Positions 1 to 8,291 of a stretch of DNA of 64,000 nt are shown in pieces. Each line of letters opens with the position of its first letter. The first letter of the stretch is position 1. The notes under the pieces were generated by a model. That model was not told the origin of the DNA. It ran no database searches and was given only the letters and a program-made list of their open reading frames with translations. This stretch comes from Variovorax boronicumulans (lineage in GTDB: Bacteria > Pseudomonadota > Gammaproteobacteria > Burkholderiales > Burkholderiaceae_C). The stretch covers positions 1 to 64,000 of the forward strand of contig NZ_VEDO01000011.1 of the NCBI RefSeq assembly GCF_007677875.1, in the 5' to 3' direction. The translations under genes and the position numbers were made by a program.

Positions 1-90
1 CTTGGGCGGGGTCTGCGCCAGGGCTGGCGCACAGGCCAGGACGCCGGCCAGGGCCAGCGCGGTACAAAGGGTGCGGCGGGTCGAACGCAT
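1..90 (-). CDS. N-terminal fragment of an exported protein
   Basis: Only the first 30 codons lie in the window. They encode a clear Sec signal peptide: a basic start (MRSTRR), an Ala/Leu-rich core, and a likely cleavage site after ALA before Gln-Thr-Pro-Pro. The ATG at 88-90 has a good ribosome binding site (AAGGAG about 8 nt upstream on the minus strand) and a strong promoter overlapped by a LacI-type palindrome. A periplasmic solute-binding protein would suit a LacI-controlled promoter, but the mature part is outside the window, so the function is unknown. Confidence 0.6.
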   Translation of the reverse strand, partial: MRSTRRTLCTALALAGVLACAPALAQTPPK

Positions 91-128
91 GCTGTCTCCT
101 TATGGATGCGCACTAAAAAAGGGTGCAA

Positions 129-156
129 AGTATAGAAGACGAAAACGTTTGCGCAA
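129..156 (-). promoter_or_regulatory. sigma-70-like promoter of the leftward secreted-protein gene
   Basis: On the minus strand a TATACT -10 (129-134) lies 16 nt from a TTGCGC -35 (151-156). The -35 sits inside the palindrome at 143-162, so a bound repressor would block RNA polymerase. The gene start is about 38 nt downstream of the -10. Confidence 0.55.
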
Positions 157-162
157 ACGTTT
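143..162. promoter_or_regulatory. LacI-family operator candidate
   Basis: This is a perfect 20-bp palindrome, AAACGTTTGCGCAAACGTTT. Its right half contains GCAAACGTTTGC (153-164), the type of core with a central CG used by LacI/PurR-family regulators. It overlaps the -35 of the leftward promoter. No LacI-family gene is in the window, so the regulator must be encoded elsewhere, perhaps beyond the left edge. Confidence 0.55.
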
Positions 163-252
163 GCCATTGAGGACTTACCCGCATGTCGCGCCAGACCGGT
201 CCTGCGGCGTGGAGGCCCGGCCAGAAGCCTCCATCCCGCCTGTCGCAGGGCC

Positions 253-1521
253 TCAGGCCACCACCGTGCCGCGCGCCTCGCCCAGTCCGATGCGCACGGC
301 GCCGGCGCGTTCGCACCAGCCGCGCAGGATGAGCGTATCGCCGTCTTCGAGGAAGCTGCGCGTCTCGCCGTCGGGCAAGGCCACGGGCTGCTTGCCGCCC
401 TGGGACAGCTCCAGCAGCGAACCGGCCTCGCCAGGCGTGGGGCCGGACAGCGTGCCCGAACCCAGCAGGTCGCCCGGGTTCAGGTTGCAGCCGTTCACGG
501 TGTGGTGCGCGATGAGCTGCGCGGCCGTCCAGTAGGCCGCCTGCGTAGTGTTGCCGCGCGTGAGGCGCACGCCCTGCTCGCCGGCCGCGCGCATCCTGGC
601 GGTCTGCAGCCAGACTTCGAGCGTGATGTCGAGCGCGCCCTGTGCGCGGTTGGCCGCGCTGTCCAGGTACGGCAAGGGTTGCGGGTCATCCGCCGGCCGC
701 GTGAAGGGGGCGCGGAACGGTGCCAGCGCCTCCATGGTCACGATCCAGGGCGAGACCGTGGAGGCGAAGTTCTTTGACAGGAACGGCCCCAGCGGCTGGT
801 ACTCCCAGGCCTGCAGGTCGCGCGCCGACCAGTCGTTGAACAGGCCCACGCCGAACAAGTGGTCTTCGGCCGCCTCGATGCCGACCGGCTCGCCCAGCGC
901 ATTGCCCGGGCCGACGAAGTAAGCGAGCTCCAGCTCGTAGTCCAGCCGCTTGCAGGGGCCGAAGGTGGGCGCCGCTGCGTCCGCCGCCTTGGTCTGGCCC
1001 TGCGGGCGCTTGAACGACGTGCCGCTGACCACGATGGAGCTCGCGCGCCCGTGGTAGCCGATGGGCACCCACTTGTAGTTGGGCAGCAGCGGGTTGTCGG
1101 GACGGAACTGCTTGCCGATGGTGGTGGCGTGGTGCACGCTGGTGTAGAAGTCCGTGTAGTCGCGCACCTCGCAGGGCACGGTGTACTCGCACTGCGCCTG
1201 CGGCACCAGCGCGTTGGCCCAGGCCGCCTGCGCGGCGCTGCCCTCGGCCAGGCCGGCGGACAGGCGGGCGCGCAGGGCCTGGCGCTGGGCCGGCGCGGCG
1301 GCCATCAGCGCGTTCATGTCGGCATGGTCGACGAGGCCCGCGGCTTTGAGGTCCAGCACCAGGTCGCCAATGGCCACACCGATGCGGAAGGGCCCGGTGC
1401 TGCCGGCCGGGCGGAAGCGGCCGAACGGCAGGTTCTGGATCGGGAAGTCGCAGCCAGCGGCATTGGCCGAGGCGACCCAGCTGCGCAACTGGGGATCGTG
1501 GGTGGCGTTCACGGAAGTCAT
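253..1521 (-). CDS. fahA: fumarylacetoacetase
   Basis: FahA hydrolyses fumarylacetoacetate to fumarate and acetoacetate, the last step of homogentisate (tyrosine/phenylacetate) breakdown in the cytosol. The 422-residue protein has the usual family length. The N-terminal SH3-like part is followed by the catalytic block [18 protein letters not shown] (about residues 120-140) with the metal Asp and catalytic His, then a [12 protein letters not shown] segment with two metal-binding Glu, and [14 protein letters not shown] with another metal Asp. The ATG at 1519-1521 was chosen because it overlaps the end of hmgA by 4 nt (ATGA), implying translational coupling. No maleylacetoacetate isomerase lies nearby, although the pathway normally needs one between HmgA and FahA. 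Confidence 0.95.
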   Translation of the reverse strand: MTSVNATHDPQLRSWVASANAAGCDFPIQNLPFGRFRPAGSTGPFRIGVAIGDLVLDLKAAGLVDHADMNALMAAAPAQRQALRARLSAGLAEGSAAQAAWANALVPQAQCEYTVPCEVRDYTDFYTSVHHATTIGKQFRPDNPLLPNYKWVPIGYHGRASSIVVSGTSFKRPQGQTKAADAAAPTFGPCKRLDYELELAYFVGPGNALGEPVGIEAAEDHLFGVGLFNDWSARDLQAWEYQPLGPFLSKNFASTVSPWIVTMEALAPFRAPFTRPADDPQPLPYLDSAANRAQGALDITLEVWLQTARMRAAGEQGVRLTRGNTTQAAYWTAAQLIAHHTVNGCNLNPGDLLGSGTLSGPTPGEAGSLLELSQGGKQPVALPDGETRSFLEDGDTLILRGWCERAGAVRIGLGEARGTVVA

Positions 1522-2813
1522 GGTTGGAAGTTGTCTTTCAGGCCGGCCCAGCAGTCGGCGTAGTCGTGGTCCAGCGGCGCGCTGTGCAGCGCCCAGGCGG
1601 TCGGGATGAAGCGGTAGCGGCTCTCGAACATGAAGGCCAGCGTGTTGTCCAGCTTCTGCGGCTTCAGGTCCACCGAAGACGCCTTCTCGAAGGCTTCCTC
1701 GTCGGGGCCGTGCGGCACCATGGCATTGTGCAGGCTCGCGCCACCGGGCTTGAAGCCGCCGGGCTTGGCGTCGTACTCGCCATACACCAGGCCCATGAAC
1801 TCGCTCATGAGGTTGCGGTGGTACCAGGGCGGGCGGAAGGTGTCCTCCATGACCAGCCAGCGCGGCGGGAAGATCACGAAGTCGCAATTGGCCGTGCCGG
1901 GCGTGTCGCTTGGCGAGGTCAGCACCGTGAAGATCGACGGGTCCGGGTGGTCGAAGCTGATCGAGCCGATGGTCATGAAGTTCTTCGTGTCGTACTTCAC
2001 GGGCGCGAGATTGCCGTGCCAGGCCACAACGTTGAACGGCGTGCCACTGGCCGGCGCGCGCCAGAAGCGGCCGCCGAATTTCTTGATGAGTTCGTAGGGG
2101 CCCGCGGTGTCTTCGTAGGCCGCCACGGGCGCCAAGAAGTCGCGCGCATTGGCCAGTCCGTTGGAGCCGATCGGCCCCAGCTCGGGCAGGCGGAACTGCG
2201 CACCGTAGTTCTCGCAGACATAGCCGCGCGACAAGCCATCGGGCAGTTCGACCTTGAAGGCTAGGCCGCGCGGCAGCAGCGCGATCTCGCCGGGCGCCAC
2301 CTCCAGAACGCCGAGCTCGGTCGTGATCCGGAGCCGGCCCTGCTGCGGCACGACCAGCAGCTCGCCGTCGGCATTGACGAAGGCGCGCCGGCCCATGGAC
2401 TGGCCGGCCACGTAGACCAGCGAGCCCACGCCGGTCTGCGCATCGGCATCGCCGTTGGCAGCCAGCGTGCGCATGCCGTCGACGAAGTCGAGCCCGGTGC
2501 CGTCCAGCGGCACCGGATGCCAGCGCAGCGGCTCGGGCGGCAGCGCCGTGCCGGCGTCGCCGCCCGTGGTCCACAGCGGCTGCGCGTACGGCTGGTAGCG
2601 GCCCGCCACCACCGAGGGCTGGCGCCGGTACATCCAGCTGCGCCGCTGTTCGTGCCGGGGCGCCGTGAACGCGGTGCCCGAGATCAGTTCGGGATAGAGA
2701 GCGTGCGGCGCGCGCTGCGGGCTGTTGCGCCCTTGCGGCAGGCTGCCGGGCACGGCCTCGGTGGCGTACTCGTTGCCGAAGCCGCTCTGGTAGCGCAGCG
2801 GGTCCTGGGCCAT
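1518..2813 (-). CDS. hmgA: homogentisate 1,2-dioxygenase
   Basis: HmgA is the Fe(II) dioxygenase that opens the homogentisate ring to give maleylacetoacetate. The 431-residue length is normal. The N-terminus has the family hallmark [13 protein letters not shown]. The iron site is visible as the His and Glu of [14 protein letters not shown], six residues apart as in the known enzyme, and the His of [11 protein letters not shown]. It is preceded by the Bug gene (10-nt gap) and followed by fahA (4-nt overlap), so it sits mid-operon. The likely source of homogentisate is the flavoprotein at 4017-5669. Confidence 0.96.
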   Translation of the reverse strand: MAQDPLRYQSGFGNEYATEAVPGSLPQGRNSPQRAPHALYPELISGTAFTAPRHEQRRSWMYRRQPSVVAGRYQPYAQPLWTTGGDAGTALPPEPLRWHPVPLDGTGLDFVDGMRTLAANGDADAQTGVGSLVYVAGQSMGRRAFVNADGELLVVPQQGRLRITTELGVLEVAPGEIALLPRGLAFKVELPDGLSRGYVCENYGAQFRLPELGPIGSNGLANARDFLAPVAAYEDTAGPYELIKKFGGRFWRAPASGTPFNVVAWHGNLAPVKYDTKNFMTIGSISFDHPDPSIFTVLTSPSDTPGTANCDFVIFPPRWLVMEDTFRPPWYHRNLMSEFMGLVYGEYDAKPGGFKPGGASLHNAMVPHGPDEEAFEKASSVDLKPQKLDNTLAFMFESRYRFIPTAWALHSAPLDHDYADCWAGLKDNFQP

Positions 2814-2823
2814 GGTGTTCCTT

Positions 2824-3780
2824 TCAATCGATGCGAATATTGTTGGCGCGGATCACGCGGCCCCAGCGCTCGCGCTCCTGCTTCACGTAGGCGGCCATCT
2901 GCTCCGGCGTGCCGGGCAGGCCTTCCACGCCCAGGGCCTCGTAGCGCGCCTTCACGGTCGGCGAGGCCAGGGCCTCCTGCAACGCCTTGCTGTAGCGGGC
3001 AACCGTGGCGTCGGTCGCGCCAGCCGGCACCGTCAGGCCCTGCCAGGCATAGGCCTCGTAGCCCGCCAGGCCCTGCTCGGCCAGCGTGGGCACGTTGGGC
3101 AGGCTGGCGATGCGCTGGGCACTGGCCACGCCGATGGCCTTGAGCTTGCCGGACAGCACGAACTGGTTGCCGCTGGCGGTGTCCACGAGCATGAACGGCA
3201 CCTGGCCGCCCAGCACATCGGCCACCGCGGGCGCCGCGCCCTTGTAGGCCACGTGCGTGAGCTTGAGGCCGCCCTGCTCGGCCAGCAGTTCGGTGGCCAG
3301 GTGGTGCGGGCTGCCGACACCGGCCGAGGCGTAGTTGACAGCGCCGTTCTGCGCCTTGGCCCAGGCCACGAACTCCTTCCAGTTGCTGGCCGGCACCTGC
3401 GGGCCGACCACCAGCACGAGCGGAAAGCGCGCCAGCAGGCCCACGGGCTTCAAGTCCTTCTCTGCGCTGTAGGGCAGCTTGGGAAACAGAAAGGGGTTGA
3501 CGGCCAGCGTGGCGAAGTCGGCCGTGAAGACCGTGTTCTCCAGGTCCTTGGCACGCACGGCGTACTCGGCCGCGATGTTGGTGGCCGCGCCGGGCTTGTT
3601 GTTGACGATCACGGGCGCGCCCAGCGTCTTGGTCATGGCCTCGGCCGTGGCGCGCGCCACGGCGTCGGAGCCGCCGCCGGCCGCGTAGCCGACCACCCAT
3701 TCGATGGGTTTGCCGGACTGGGCCGACGCCGTGAAAGCCAGTGTGGCGGCAACGAGGCCGGTGGTCAGAAAGCGCATCAT
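2824..3780 (-). CDS. Bug-family (TctC-like) tripartite tricarboxylate transporter receptor
   Basis: This is a 318-residue periplasmic solute-binding protein. It has a Sec signal peptide (residues 1-20, cleaved near TASA) and then the typical Bug start [19 protein letters not shown], where the Gly-rich loop binds ligand carboxylate. [18 protein letters not shown] segment is also characteristic. Bug proteins are greatly expanded in Comamonadaceae and Bordetella and often lack a local membrane partner; no TctA/TctB gene is present here. Its place between the flavoprotein monooxygenase and hmgA suggests it captures the aromatic acid degraded by this operon. The ligand is an inference. Confidence 0.9.
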   Translation of the reverse strand: MMRFLTTGLVAATLAFTASAQSGKPIEWVVGYAAGGGSDAVARATAEAMTKTLGAPVIVNNKPGAATNIAAEYAVRAKDLENTVFTADFATLAVNPFLFPKLPYSAEKDLKPVGLLARFPLVLVVGPQVPASNWKEFVAWAKAQNGAVNYASAGVGSPHHLATELLAEQGGLKLTHVAYKGAAPAVADVLGGQVPFMLVDTASGNQFVLSGKLKAIGVASAQRIASLPNVPTLAEQGLAGYEAYAWQGLTVPAGATDATVARYSKALQEALASPTVKARYEALGVEGLPGTPEQMAAYVKQERERWGRVIRANNIRID

Positions 3781-3807
3781 GGTTTGTCTCCAGGGGTTGT
3801 GAAATCG

Positions 3808-4011
3808 TCAGGCTTCTCGGGCGGCCGCCAAAGCCTCTTGCAGCACCGGCAGGCTGCCGATCTGGTTGGCCAGCAGCAGCACCAGGCGCGCATTGAGCGC
3901 ATGGCTCTCATCGGTCGACAGGCCCTGGTGGGCGTCGATCAGGGCTTCGTAGAAATCGTCGGGCGCGGCCAAACGCGCGCGGGTGTCCAGGTGTTCCGGT
4001 GTCATCGGCAT
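3808..4011 (-). CDS. DUF2783-like small protein, likely monooxygenase coupling partner
   Basis: This 67-residue acidic helical protein starts MPMTPEHLDTRARLAAPDDF and continues with a FYEALIDAHQGLS segment typical of DUF2783 proteins. It begins 5 nt after the stop of the FAD monooxygenase, so the two are surely co-expressed. In Pseudomonas putida, 3-hydroxyphenylacetate 6-hydroxylase consists of a flavoprotein (MhaA) and a small coupling protein (MhaB) and makes homogentisate; this pair beside hmgA and fahA fits that arrangement. The MhaB equivalence rests on size and context, not on a sequence comparison. A second ATG two codons in is an alternative start. Confidence 0.75.
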   Translation of the reverse strand: MPMTPEHLDTRARLAAPDDFYEALIDAHQGLSTDESHALNARLVLLLANQIGSLPVLQEALAAAREA

Positions 4012-4016
4012 GTCCT

Positions 4017-5669
4017 TCAGGCCCTGGCCAGGGCGCGGTCGTGGGCGGCACGCAGCGCAGCGGCCGTGGGCCGACGCCAGCGCGCACAGACATGCTGGTC
4101 CGGGCGCAGCAGGTAGGTGGTGCCGTCCTGCGCGTCGTAGCGATCGGCGGCCAGCGCATGGGCTGCGTCCAGCGGCACCCGCTCGATCTGCAGCGGCAAT
4201 TCGGTCGCGGCCAGCGCACGCAGGCTGGCCTGGGCGCCCTCGCCTTCGCCGAAGACCAGCGCCGCGAAACGTGTGCCGGCCAGGCGCTGCAGCAGCCAGC
4301 CGCCGGCCACGGGCGCATCGGCGGCCACGGCGCCGGGCACCATGCGGCCCGCGAACGCGTCGGCGTCTTCGGTATTGAGCGCCGAGCCGTGCAAGGTGGC
4401 CGGCACCGAGAGCCGCCCGCTGTTGACCAGGCGCCGCGCGAAGTCGTGGCGGCGCGCGAGCTGCAACACGGCGTCGCGGAACAGCCGGCTGATCTCGCTC
4501 TTGGGCGTGATGAAGTCGGTGGCACGTGTGGAGTTCCGGATGTTCTCGTCCGCCGCCATCTCGCGTTCGCGGGCATAGCTGTCCAGCAGCGCGTCCGGCG
4601 CCTGCTGGCGCAGCACGGCGGCCAGCTTCCAGGCCAGGTTCTCGGCGTCCTGCAGGCCGGAGTTGGCACCGCGCGCGCCGAAGGGCGAGACGCCGTGCGC
4701 CGCGTCGCCCGCGAACAGCACGCGGCCATGGCGGAAGGCGTCCATGCGCTGGCAGGCAAAGGTGTAGACGCTGGCCCACTCGAGCTGCACCTCCGCGCCC
4801 TTGAACGGCGAGGCCTCGAGCAGCGCGCGCACGCGCGGCATGATGTTCTCGGGCCGCTTCTCGACCTCGGGGTCGGCGTCCCAGCCGAGCTGGAAGTCGA
4901 TGCGCCAGACGCCGTCGGGCTGGCGATGCAACAGCACGCTCTGGCCGCGGTGGAAGTCCGGGTCGAACCAGAACCAGCGCTCGGCCGGGAAGTCCACGTC
5001 CATCTTCACGTCGGCGATCAGGAAGCGGTCGCGGAACACGCGGCCATGGCTTTCCTGCCCGAGCAGCTGGCGCACGGCCGAGCGCGAGCCGTCGCAGGCG
5101 GCCACCCAGTCGGCCTGCAGCTGGTAGGGGCCGTCGGGGGTGTCGATGGTCAGCAGCGTGTGGTCGTCCCGCTGCTCCACGCCCGTGACCTTGTTCTGCC
5201 AGCGCAGGTCGATCAGCGGCAGTTGCGCGGCGCGCTCGGCCAGGAAGCCCTCGACGTAGTACTGCTGCAGGTTCACGAAGGCCGGGCGCGCATGGCCGTC
5301 CTCGGGCAGCAGGTCGAAGCGGTAGACCTCCTCGCCGCGCAGGAACACGCGGCCGACCTTCCAGGACACGCCCTTGGCGGCCATGGCCTCGCCGCAACCC
5401 AGGCGGTCGAAGATCTCCAGCGACCGCTTGGAAAAGCAGATCGCGCGCGAGCCGGTGGAGAGCTTGTGGTCGTTGTCCAGCAGCACCACGGGGACCTGCT
5501 GCTGGGCCAGGTCGATGGCCAGGGCCAGGCCGACCGGGCCGGCGCCGACAATGACGACGGGGTGGCGCGCAGGCGTGTCCGCGCGCTGGTCGGGATGGGG
5601 CTGGTAGTCGAACACCAGTTTCTGGTAGTCGATGGGTCGGGGGGCGGTGGCGAGCTCTTGGAGCTTCAT
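4017..5669 (-). CDS. FAD-dependent aromatic monooxygenase (MhaA/MhpA type)
   Basis: This is a 550-residue class A flavoprotein hydroxylase. An N-terminal Rossmann motif VVIVGAGPVGLALAIDL (about residues 37-53) binds the FAD ADP moiety. A DG-containing segment WVAACDGSRSAVRQLLGQE follows near the middle, and LFAGDAAHGVSPFGARGANS is the second FAD motif. The ATG at 5667-5669 was chosen for its upstream GGAGA and the family-like start; an earlier in-frame ATG at 5714 would run into the upstream gene. With the small partner 5 nt downstream and homogentisate genes beyond, the best guess is 3-hydroxyphenylacetate 6-hydroxylase. A 3-(3-hydroxyphenyl)propionate hydroxylase-like role is the alternative. 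Confidence 0.85.
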   Translation of the reverse strand: MKLQELATAPRPIDYQKLVFDYQPHPDQRADTPARHPVVIVGAGPVGLALAIDLAQQQVPVVLLDNDHKLSTGSRAICFSKRSLEIFDRLGCGEAMAAKGVSWKVGRVFLRGEEVYRFDLLPEDGHARPAFVNLQQYYVEGFLAERAAQLPLIDLRWQNKVTGVEQRDDHTLLTIDTPDGPYQLQADWVAACDGSRSAVRQLLGQESHGRVFRDRFLIADVKMDVDFPAERWFWFDPDFHRGQSVLLHRQPDGVWRIDFQLGWDADPEVEKRPENIMPRVRALLEASPFKGAEVQLEWASVYTFACQRMDAFRHGRVLFAGDAAHGVSPFGARGANSGLQDAENLAWKLAAVLRQQAPDALLDSYAREREMAADENIRNSTRATDFITPKSEISRLFRDAVLQLARRHDFARRLVNSGRLSVPATLHGSALNTEDADAFAGRMVPGAVAADAPVAGGWLLQRLAGTRFAALVFGEGEGAQASLRALAATELPLQIERVPLDAAHALAADRYDAQDGTTYLLRPDQHVCARWRRPTAAALRAAHDRALARA

Positions 5670-5692
5670 GGGGTGTCTCCTCCGCGGGCTGC

Positions 5693-6652
5693 TCAGCCTT
5701 CGAGCGCCTTCCACATCTGGATGTCGCGCTCGGCGGTCCAGATGCGCGGATCGGCGTACTGCGTGGCCTCGTCGAAGCAGCGCGTCACGTCGAAGGGCAT
5801 GCAGTGGTCGAAGATGACCCAGTGGCCGTACCTGGGCTTCAGCGCGGCGAAGGTGTCCTTGTAGACGGCATTGAGGTCCTTGCCGGCCGCCACGCCTTTT
5901 TGCACGTTGGCGTAGACGTCGGCGATGAACTCGCGCGTCTCGCGCAGGCCCCGGGCCACGTCTTCGGGCGTGGTCAGCGCGGCGCCGCGGCCCGGCACCA
6001 GCGCCTTGGGATTCAGCGCGGCCAGGTTCTCCAGCGTCTGCGGCCAGTCCTTGAAGTAGGCATCGCCCGCATACGGCGTGGCGCCGAACTCGACCAGGTC
6101 GCCCGACAGCAGCGTCTTCTCGCCCGGCAGCCAGACCACGGTGTCGCCCTTGGTGTGGCCGCGGCCCAGCTGCAGCAACTGCACCTCGAGCTTGCCGAGC
6201 CAGACGGTCATCTTGCCCGTGAAGGTCATGGTCGGCCAGGTCAGGCCCAGCGGCACCGTCTCCACGTTCTGGAACAGGCGCGGGAAACGGCCGATCTCGC
6301 TGGCTTTGTCCTGCTCGCCGCGCTCGACGATGAGATCGTAGGTGTCCTGGCTGGCCAGGATCTGCTGCGGCTGGTAGGCGCTGGCACCCAGCACGCGCAC
6401 GGCGTGGTAGTGGGTCAGCACCACGTACTTGATCGGCTTGTCGGTCACCTCGCGGATGCGGCGGATCACGTCGGCGGCCATCGCCGGTGTGGCCTGGGTG
6501 TCGGCCACGAGCACGGCGTCGTCGCCGATCACGATGCCGGTGTTCGGGTCGCCTTCGGCCGTGTAGGCCCAGGCGTGCTCGGAGATCTGGCTGAAGGTGA
6601 CCTTCTTCTCCTCCAGGTCGGCCTGGGACGCGAACTTCTTCTGCTGGCTCAT
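5693..6652 (-). CDS. metallo-beta-lactamase-fold hydrolase with altered metal motif
   Basis: A 319-residue cytosolic protein of the metallo-beta-lactamase superfamily. The first metal motif, normally HxHxDH, reads THYHAVRVLGAS here: both His remain but the Asp and third His are Val and Arg. Later ligands look present (His in GRGHTKGD, Asp in LLSGDLVEFG, and a late His in GHWVIFDHCMPFD). The protein may therefore bind one metal or use a different site. It is the first gene of the leftward aromatic operon, 23 nt upstream of the flavoprotein start and divergent from the IclR gene, so a lactonase or hydrolase step in aromatic breakdown is plausible. The substrate is unknown. Confidence 0.8.
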   Translation of the reverse strand: MSQQKKFASQADLEEKKVTFSQISEHAWAYTAEGDPNTGIVIGDDAVLVADTQATPAMAADVIRRIREVTDKPIKYVVLTHYHAVRVLGASAYQPQQILASQDTYDLIVERGEQDKASEIGRFPRLFQNVETVPLGLTWPTMTFTGKMTVWLGKLEVQLLQLGRGHTKGDTVVWLPGEKTLLSGDLVEFGATPYAGDAYFKDWPQTLENLAALNPKALVPGRGAALTTPEDVARGLRETREFIADVYANVQKGVAAGKDLNAVYKDTFAALKPRYGHWVIFDHCMPFDVTRCFDEATQYADPRIWTAERDIQMWKALEG

Positions 6653-6685
6653 CGGGTGTCTCCTGCGAATGCGTGTGGATTGCGA

Positions 6686-6757
6686 TTTGTCATTGACAAA
6701 CTGGTTCGCATTATTTCCACGGGTTCGCGTTTGTCAAATGGATTTGCATCCTGCAAA
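6686..6757. promoter_or_regulatory. twin 15-bp palindromes in the divergent MBL/IclR promoter
   Basis: Two sites of the same design lie 42 bp apart edge to edge: TTTGTCATTGACAAA (6686-6700, 7-bp arms) and TTTGCATCCTGCAAA (6743-6757, 6-bp arms). A further TTTGTC half-site lies near 6730. The spacing and the adjacent IclR gene make these the likely operators through which the regulator controls both itself and the leftward aromatic operon. Confidence 0.55.
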
Positions 6758-6766
6758 CTCGCAGCC

Positions 6767-7555
6767 ATGGACAAGACACAGGACAAAGGCCAGCGCGCCG
6801 TGCAGTCGGCCGAAGTGGGGGCCCGTTTGCTGCTGGCCCTCGCCGGCCAACCCGGGCCAATGTCGCTCAAGGATCTGGCCGCCGCGGCCGACATGCCGCC
6901 TTCACGCGCCCACCCCTACCTCGTGAGCTTCGCGCGGCTGGACCTCATCGCCCAGGACGCCGGCACCGGCCACTATGCGCTGGGGCCGGCGGCGCTGCAA
7001 TTGGGGCTGACGTACCTGCACCAGCTCGACCCTGTGAAAGCGGCCATGCCCGTGGCCGAGGGGCTGGCGCAGCGCACGGGCTATGCCGTGGCGCTGGCGG
7101 TCTGGGGCAACTTCGGCGCCACCATCGTGCGCATGATCGATGCGCGCCAGCCCCTGCATGTGTCGATGCGTGCGGGCACCGTGATGTCGCTGCTGAACAC
7201 GGCCACGGGCCGGGCTTTCGCCGCCGTGCTGCCGGTCGAGCGCATCGAACGCACGCTGGCCGGCCCGCTGGGCGATCCGGACCAGGCCGGCCGGCCGCTC
7301 TCGCGCGCGCAGCGCGCCGAACTGGAGACGGCCGTCGCCGAACACCGCGCCCACGGAGTGGCCCGCGCCAACGGCCGGCCCATGCCGGGCGTCAACGCCT
7401 TCAGCGCCGCGGCACTGGACCACGAGGGCCAGCCCGCCATCGTGATCACGGCGCTGGGCCACCAGGACCATTTCCCGGCGGACTGGGATTCGGCCGCGGC
7501 CCAGGCGGTGCGCAGCGCCGCGGTCGCGATCTCGCGGCAGCTCGGCTACCGCTGA
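6767..7555 (+). CDS. IclR-family transcriptional regulator
   Basis: A 262-residue protein of normal IclR length. The N-terminal winged helix-turn-helix (about residues 10-70) contains RAVQSAEVGARLLLALAG and the recognition region DLAAAADMPPSRAHPYLVSF. The C-terminal effector domain (about 85-255) carries the usual TGYAVALAVWG and late VNAFSAAALDHEG segments. It is divergent from the aromatic operon, and its upstream region holds two palindromic sites, so it probably senses an aromatic intermediate and regulates that operon. The start has only a weak ribosome binding site. The stop codon directly abuts the stop of the converging GST gene. Confidence 0.92.
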   Translation: MDKTQDKGQRAVQSAEVGARLLLALAGQPGPMSLKDLAAAADMPPSRAHPYLVSFARLDLIAQDAGTGHYALGPAALQLGLTYLHQLDPVKAAMPVAEGLAQRTGYAVALAVWGNFGATIVRMIDARQPLHVSMRAGTVMSLLNTATGRAFAAVLPVERIERTLAGPLGDPDQAGRPLSRAQRAELETAVAEHRAHGVARANGRPMPGVNAFSAAALDHEGQPAIVITALGHQDHFPADWDSAAAQAVRSAAVAISRQLGYR

Positions 7556-8179
7556 TCAGCCGTGCGGCCAGGCCGCGAAGGCGGCCAGCGCTTCGGCCCG
7601 CTCCGAGGCCGCGCGCTGCAGCGGGAATGGCGCCTCGGGCAGGTGCTGTGGCACCAGTTGCCGCGCGAAATGCCAGACCACCGCCAGCGTGAGTTCGGCC
7701 TGCCCGACCGGCTGTCCACCGGCAGGCGCCGGCGGCGGGCCGCGCCGCAGTTCGTCCTCCAGCGCGCCGAAACCGGCCAGCATCTGGGCATGGACGCGGT
7801 CCAGCCAGGGCTGGTGCTGCTTCTCGGGCGGGCGCACCTGCTGCTCGTAGACGATCTGCACGGCCTTCTCGCAGGCGGCCAGCGCCAGGCCCGTGAGGCG
7901 CAGCGCGCGCAGGCGCTCGGCCGGTGCGGCTGGCCACAGGCTGCGCGCCGGGCCGGCCAGCTGTTCGGCCCAGTCCAGGATCAGGCTGGAGTCCATCAGC
8001 ACCGTGCCCTCCGCCGTCACCAGCGTAGGCGCCTTGATGACGGGATTGATCGCGCGAAAGGCGTCCATCTGCCGGAACACCGAGATCGGCCGCGATTCGA
8101 ACGGCAGGCCCAGCAGTTCCAGGCTCACGGCCACACGGCGCACATAGGGCGAGTCGAGCATGCCGACCAGCTGCATCAT
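7556..8179 (-). CDS. glutathione S-transferase family protein
   Basis: A 207-residue cytosolic GST. The N-terminal thioredoxin-like domain (about residues 1-78) has LDSPYVRRVAVSLELLGLPF, where the Ser or neighbouring Tyr would activate glutathione, followed by the cis-Pro region INPVIKAPTLV and the glutathione-binding DSSLILDWAEQL. The C-terminal domain is helical. It lacks the SSCSxRVR-type motif of zeta GSTs, so it is unlikely to be the missing maleylacetoacetate isomerase of the neighbouring pathway. Two consecutive ATGs follow an AAGGAG site; either could start. It is divergent from a LysR regulator that may control it. Confidence 0.88.
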   Translation of the reverse strand: MMQLVGMLDSPYVRRVAVSLELLGLPFESRPISVFRQMDAFRAINPVIKAPTLVTAEGTVLMDSSLILDWAEQLAGPARSLWPAAPAERLRALRLTGLALAACEKAVQIVYEQQVRPPEKQHQPWLDRVHAQMLAGFGALEDELRRGPPPAPAGGQPVGQAELTLAVVWHFARQLVPQHLPEAPFPLQRAASERAEALAAFAAWPHG

Positions 8180-8227
8180 GTCAGTTCTCCTTCATCACCC
8201 CGCAGCCATGTGCAGGGTAACCAGGAA

Positions 8228-8282
8228 TCTAACGAAGAAGAAGCTCTTCTACCATCGACATCTTGTTGTCGAATCCGTTAGA
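8228..8282. promoter_or_regulatory. inverted repeat in the GST/LysR divergent promoter
   Basis: TCTAACG (8228-8234) and its exact complement CGTTAGA (8276-8282) face each other across 41 bp, with a smaller AGAAG/CTTCT repeat between them. The arrangement could hold a LysR-type tetramer controlling both divergent genes. No other gene lies in the 112-bp gap. Confidence 0.35.
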
Positions 8283-8291
8283 AAAACTGAC

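Noticed and set aside
211-232. GGAGGC/GCCTCC hairpin after fahA as a terminator
   Set aside because: The stem is only 6 bp and no U-tract follows in the leftward direction.
7556-8179. GST as the missing maleylacetoacetate isomerase
   Set aside because: The N-terminal motif is LDSPYVRRVA, not the SSCSxRVR-type motif of zeta GSTs.
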